A stretch of DNA of 64,000 nt, taken from Microbacterium telephonicum (GTDB taxonomy: Bacteria > Actinomycetota > Actinomycetes > Actinomycetales > Microbacteriaceae). The translations under genes were made by a program, and so were the position numbers. The stretch covers positions 499,259-563,258 of the forward strand of contig NZ_RCDB01000003.1 of NCBI RefSeq assembly GCF_003651225.1, given 5' to 3'. Within the stretch, counting starts at the first letter, position 1; each line of letters opens with the position of its first letter. Positions 62,960 through 64,000 of the stretch are shown in pieces. Under the pieces are notes generated by a model, which did not search any database, was not told the origin of the DNA, and worked only from the letters and a program-made list of their open reading frames with translations.

Positions 62960-63973
62960 TCACTCGGTCTTCTTCGCGCGGCTGGGCTGGACGCGCGGGG
63001 GCTCCCCCGGCATCTTGGGGAACTCGGGCGGGAACGGGAGCTCGCCCAGGCCCGCGTCGAGGTCGCGCTGCCACCACTCCAGCAGTGTGTCGATGCGCCC
63101 GGGGTCGGCCTGCAGCTGCGCCCACGGGTCGCCGATGTCGGCGAGACGCTCCGGCACCGTGCGCACGGTGAACGCGGTCGGATCCACGCCGGCGGCCAGC
63201 TCGTCCCAGGTGATCGGCGTCGCCACGGTGGCCCCGGGCAGGGAGCGCGGACTGTATGCGCCGGCCATCGTCCGGTCGCGGTTGGCCTGGTTGAAGTCGA
63301 CGAAGATCCGCTCGCCGCGCTCCTCCTTCCACCAGGCCGTGGTCACCTTGTCCGGCATCCGCCGTTCGAGTTCGCGTCCCGCCGCGATCACGGCGTGCCG
63401 GACGTCGAGGAACTCGTGCGTCGGCTCGATGGGGCAGAACACGTGGATGCCGCGGTTGCCGCTCGTCTTCAGCCACGCCTCGAGTCCTGCCTCGCGCAGC
63501 ACGTCCCGCAGCGCCGGGGCGACGGCGGCGGCGTCGGCGAAGTCGGTGCCCGGCTGCGGGTCGAGGTCGATGCGCAGTTCGACGGGATTGTCGGTGTCGG
63601 CGGCGAGGGAAGCCCACGGATGGAACACGACCGTGTTCATCTGGATCGCCCACACGATCGCGGCGACCTCGTCGAGCACGACCTGCGGATGCCGGCGGCC
63701 GCTGTTGTAGGTGCACATGACCTCGTGCACGTAGTCGGGCGCGCCGCGGGGCGGGTTCTTCGAGAAGAACTTCTCGCCGTCGACGGTGTCGGGGAAGCGT
63801 TCGAGCGAAACGGGCCGGTGCCCGTTCGCGGCGAGGAACGGCGCGGCGACGGCGATCGCGTACTCGGCGAGCTCGCGCTTGGTGATCCCGAGGTCCGGCC
63901 AGATCACGCGGTTCGGGCTCGACAGCGACACCTCACGGTCGCCGGCGGTCAGGGTGATGCGCTCGGAGGCCAT
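62960..63973 (-). CDS. LigD-type primase-polymerase (PolD)
   Basis: 337 aa, the stand-alone polymerase domain of LigD. SLSSPNRVIWPDLGITKRELAEYA and FFSKNPPRGAPDYV start the fold; the metal site is D-L-D in LRIDLDPQPGTDF, with SGNRGIHVFCPIEP as the nucleotide-binding His motif. It can add nucleotides at ends or gaps in repair. The C-terminus is basic (RVQPSRAKKTE). Ligase and nuclease domains are absent; ligation may come from LigC nearby. TAGGGT lies 6 nt before the ATG. Confidence 0.92.
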   Translation of the reverse strand: MASERITLTAGDREVSLSSPNRVIWPDLGITKRELAEYAIAVAAPFLAANGHRPVSLERFPDTVDGEKFFSKNPPRGAPDYVHEVMCTYNSGRRHPQVVLDEVAAIVWAIQMNTVVFHPWASLAADTDNPVELRIDLDPQPGTDFADAAAVAPALRDVLREAGLEAWLKTSGNRGIHVFCPIEPTHEFLDVRHAVIAAGRELERRMPDKVTTAWWKEERGERIFVDFNQANRDRTMAGAYSPRSLPGATVATPITWDELAAGVDPTAFTVRTVPERLADIGDPWAQLQADPGRIDTLLEWWQRDLDAGLGELPFPPEFPKMPGEPPRVQPSRAKKTE

Positions 63974-63979
63974 GCGCTC

Positions 63980-63985
63980 ACCCTA
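63980..63985 (-). promoter_or_regulatory. Leaderless-type -10 box before polD-like gene
   Basis: TAGGGT (minus strand) ends 6 nt before the ATG at 63973. Confidence 0.55.
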
Positions 63986-64000
63986 GGTGCTGGCGGCCGC

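Overview
This 64 kb window is high-GC, gene-dense actinobacterial chromosome. It looks like a Microbacteriaceae member close to Microbacterium. The grounds are codon use, the very frequent word GGATGCC/GGCATCC, the monomeric isocitrate dehydrogenase, GTP-dependent PEP carboxykinase, a RamB-type regulator, and the sucC-sucD ... perM-purN-purH neighbourhood that mycobacteria also have. I support 55 coding regions. One is cut by the left edge and one is a 38-codon leader ORF. I see no rRNA, tRNA, CRISPR array, insertion sequence or prophage. Everything here is sequence reading; no database search was run.

Layout. 0-8.3 kb: start of pckG divergent from a RamB-like regulator, an AlkZ-like winged-helix protein, a transglutaminase-like protein, a MarR regulator with its flavodoxin-fold reductase, a membrane protein, and a polar amino-acid ABC importer. 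8.4-18.5 kb: glyA-folD behind a ZTP riboswitch, then amino-sugar genes (GH20 hexosaminidase and nagA on +; nagB, a ROK kinase and a ROK repressor on -) around a YrdB-like protein and a GlcD-type oxidase. 18.6-24.1 kb: lipoprotein, L,D-transpeptidase, CE7-like esterase, icd. 24.2-37.1 kb: a mannan/galactomannan-type locus: GH36 alpha-galactosidase and LacI on -, then on + a sugar ABC importer, GH2 beta-mannosidase, GH113 mannanase-like enzyme, BadF-type kinase and, unexpectedly, an ABC half-exporter, mostly with 1-4 nt overlaps. 37.1-45 kb: GNAT, a DUF559 protein flanked by related nested palindromes, a heterodimeric ABC exporter with a leader ORF, and an Ada-AlkA fusion with Ogt. 45-52.5 kb: purH, purN, perM, an NCS2 permease, sucD, sucC. 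52.6-64 kb: FAD/Rieske oxidoreductase, DesK/DesR-like two-component system, small exporter, TetR, acyl-CoA dehydrogenase, AI-2E family transporter, LigC-type ligase, ThrE exporter and the LigD-type polymerase PolD.

How the parts connect. One-carbon and purine metabolism recur: the ZTP riboswitch before glyA-folD, purN-purH, and a purine permease. Two amino-sugar transcription units carry the same ROK-type operator. icd and sucC share an 18-bp motif at their promoters. About a dozen genes have a TANNNT -10 box only 6-7 nt before the start codon, so they are probably leaderless. Many intergenic gaps hold nested inverted repeats of a short word (two forward, two reverse). The most interesting candidates for new biology are the leader ORF before the BmrCD-like exporter, the palindromes flanking the DUF559 gene, and the half-exporter inside the mannan operon.
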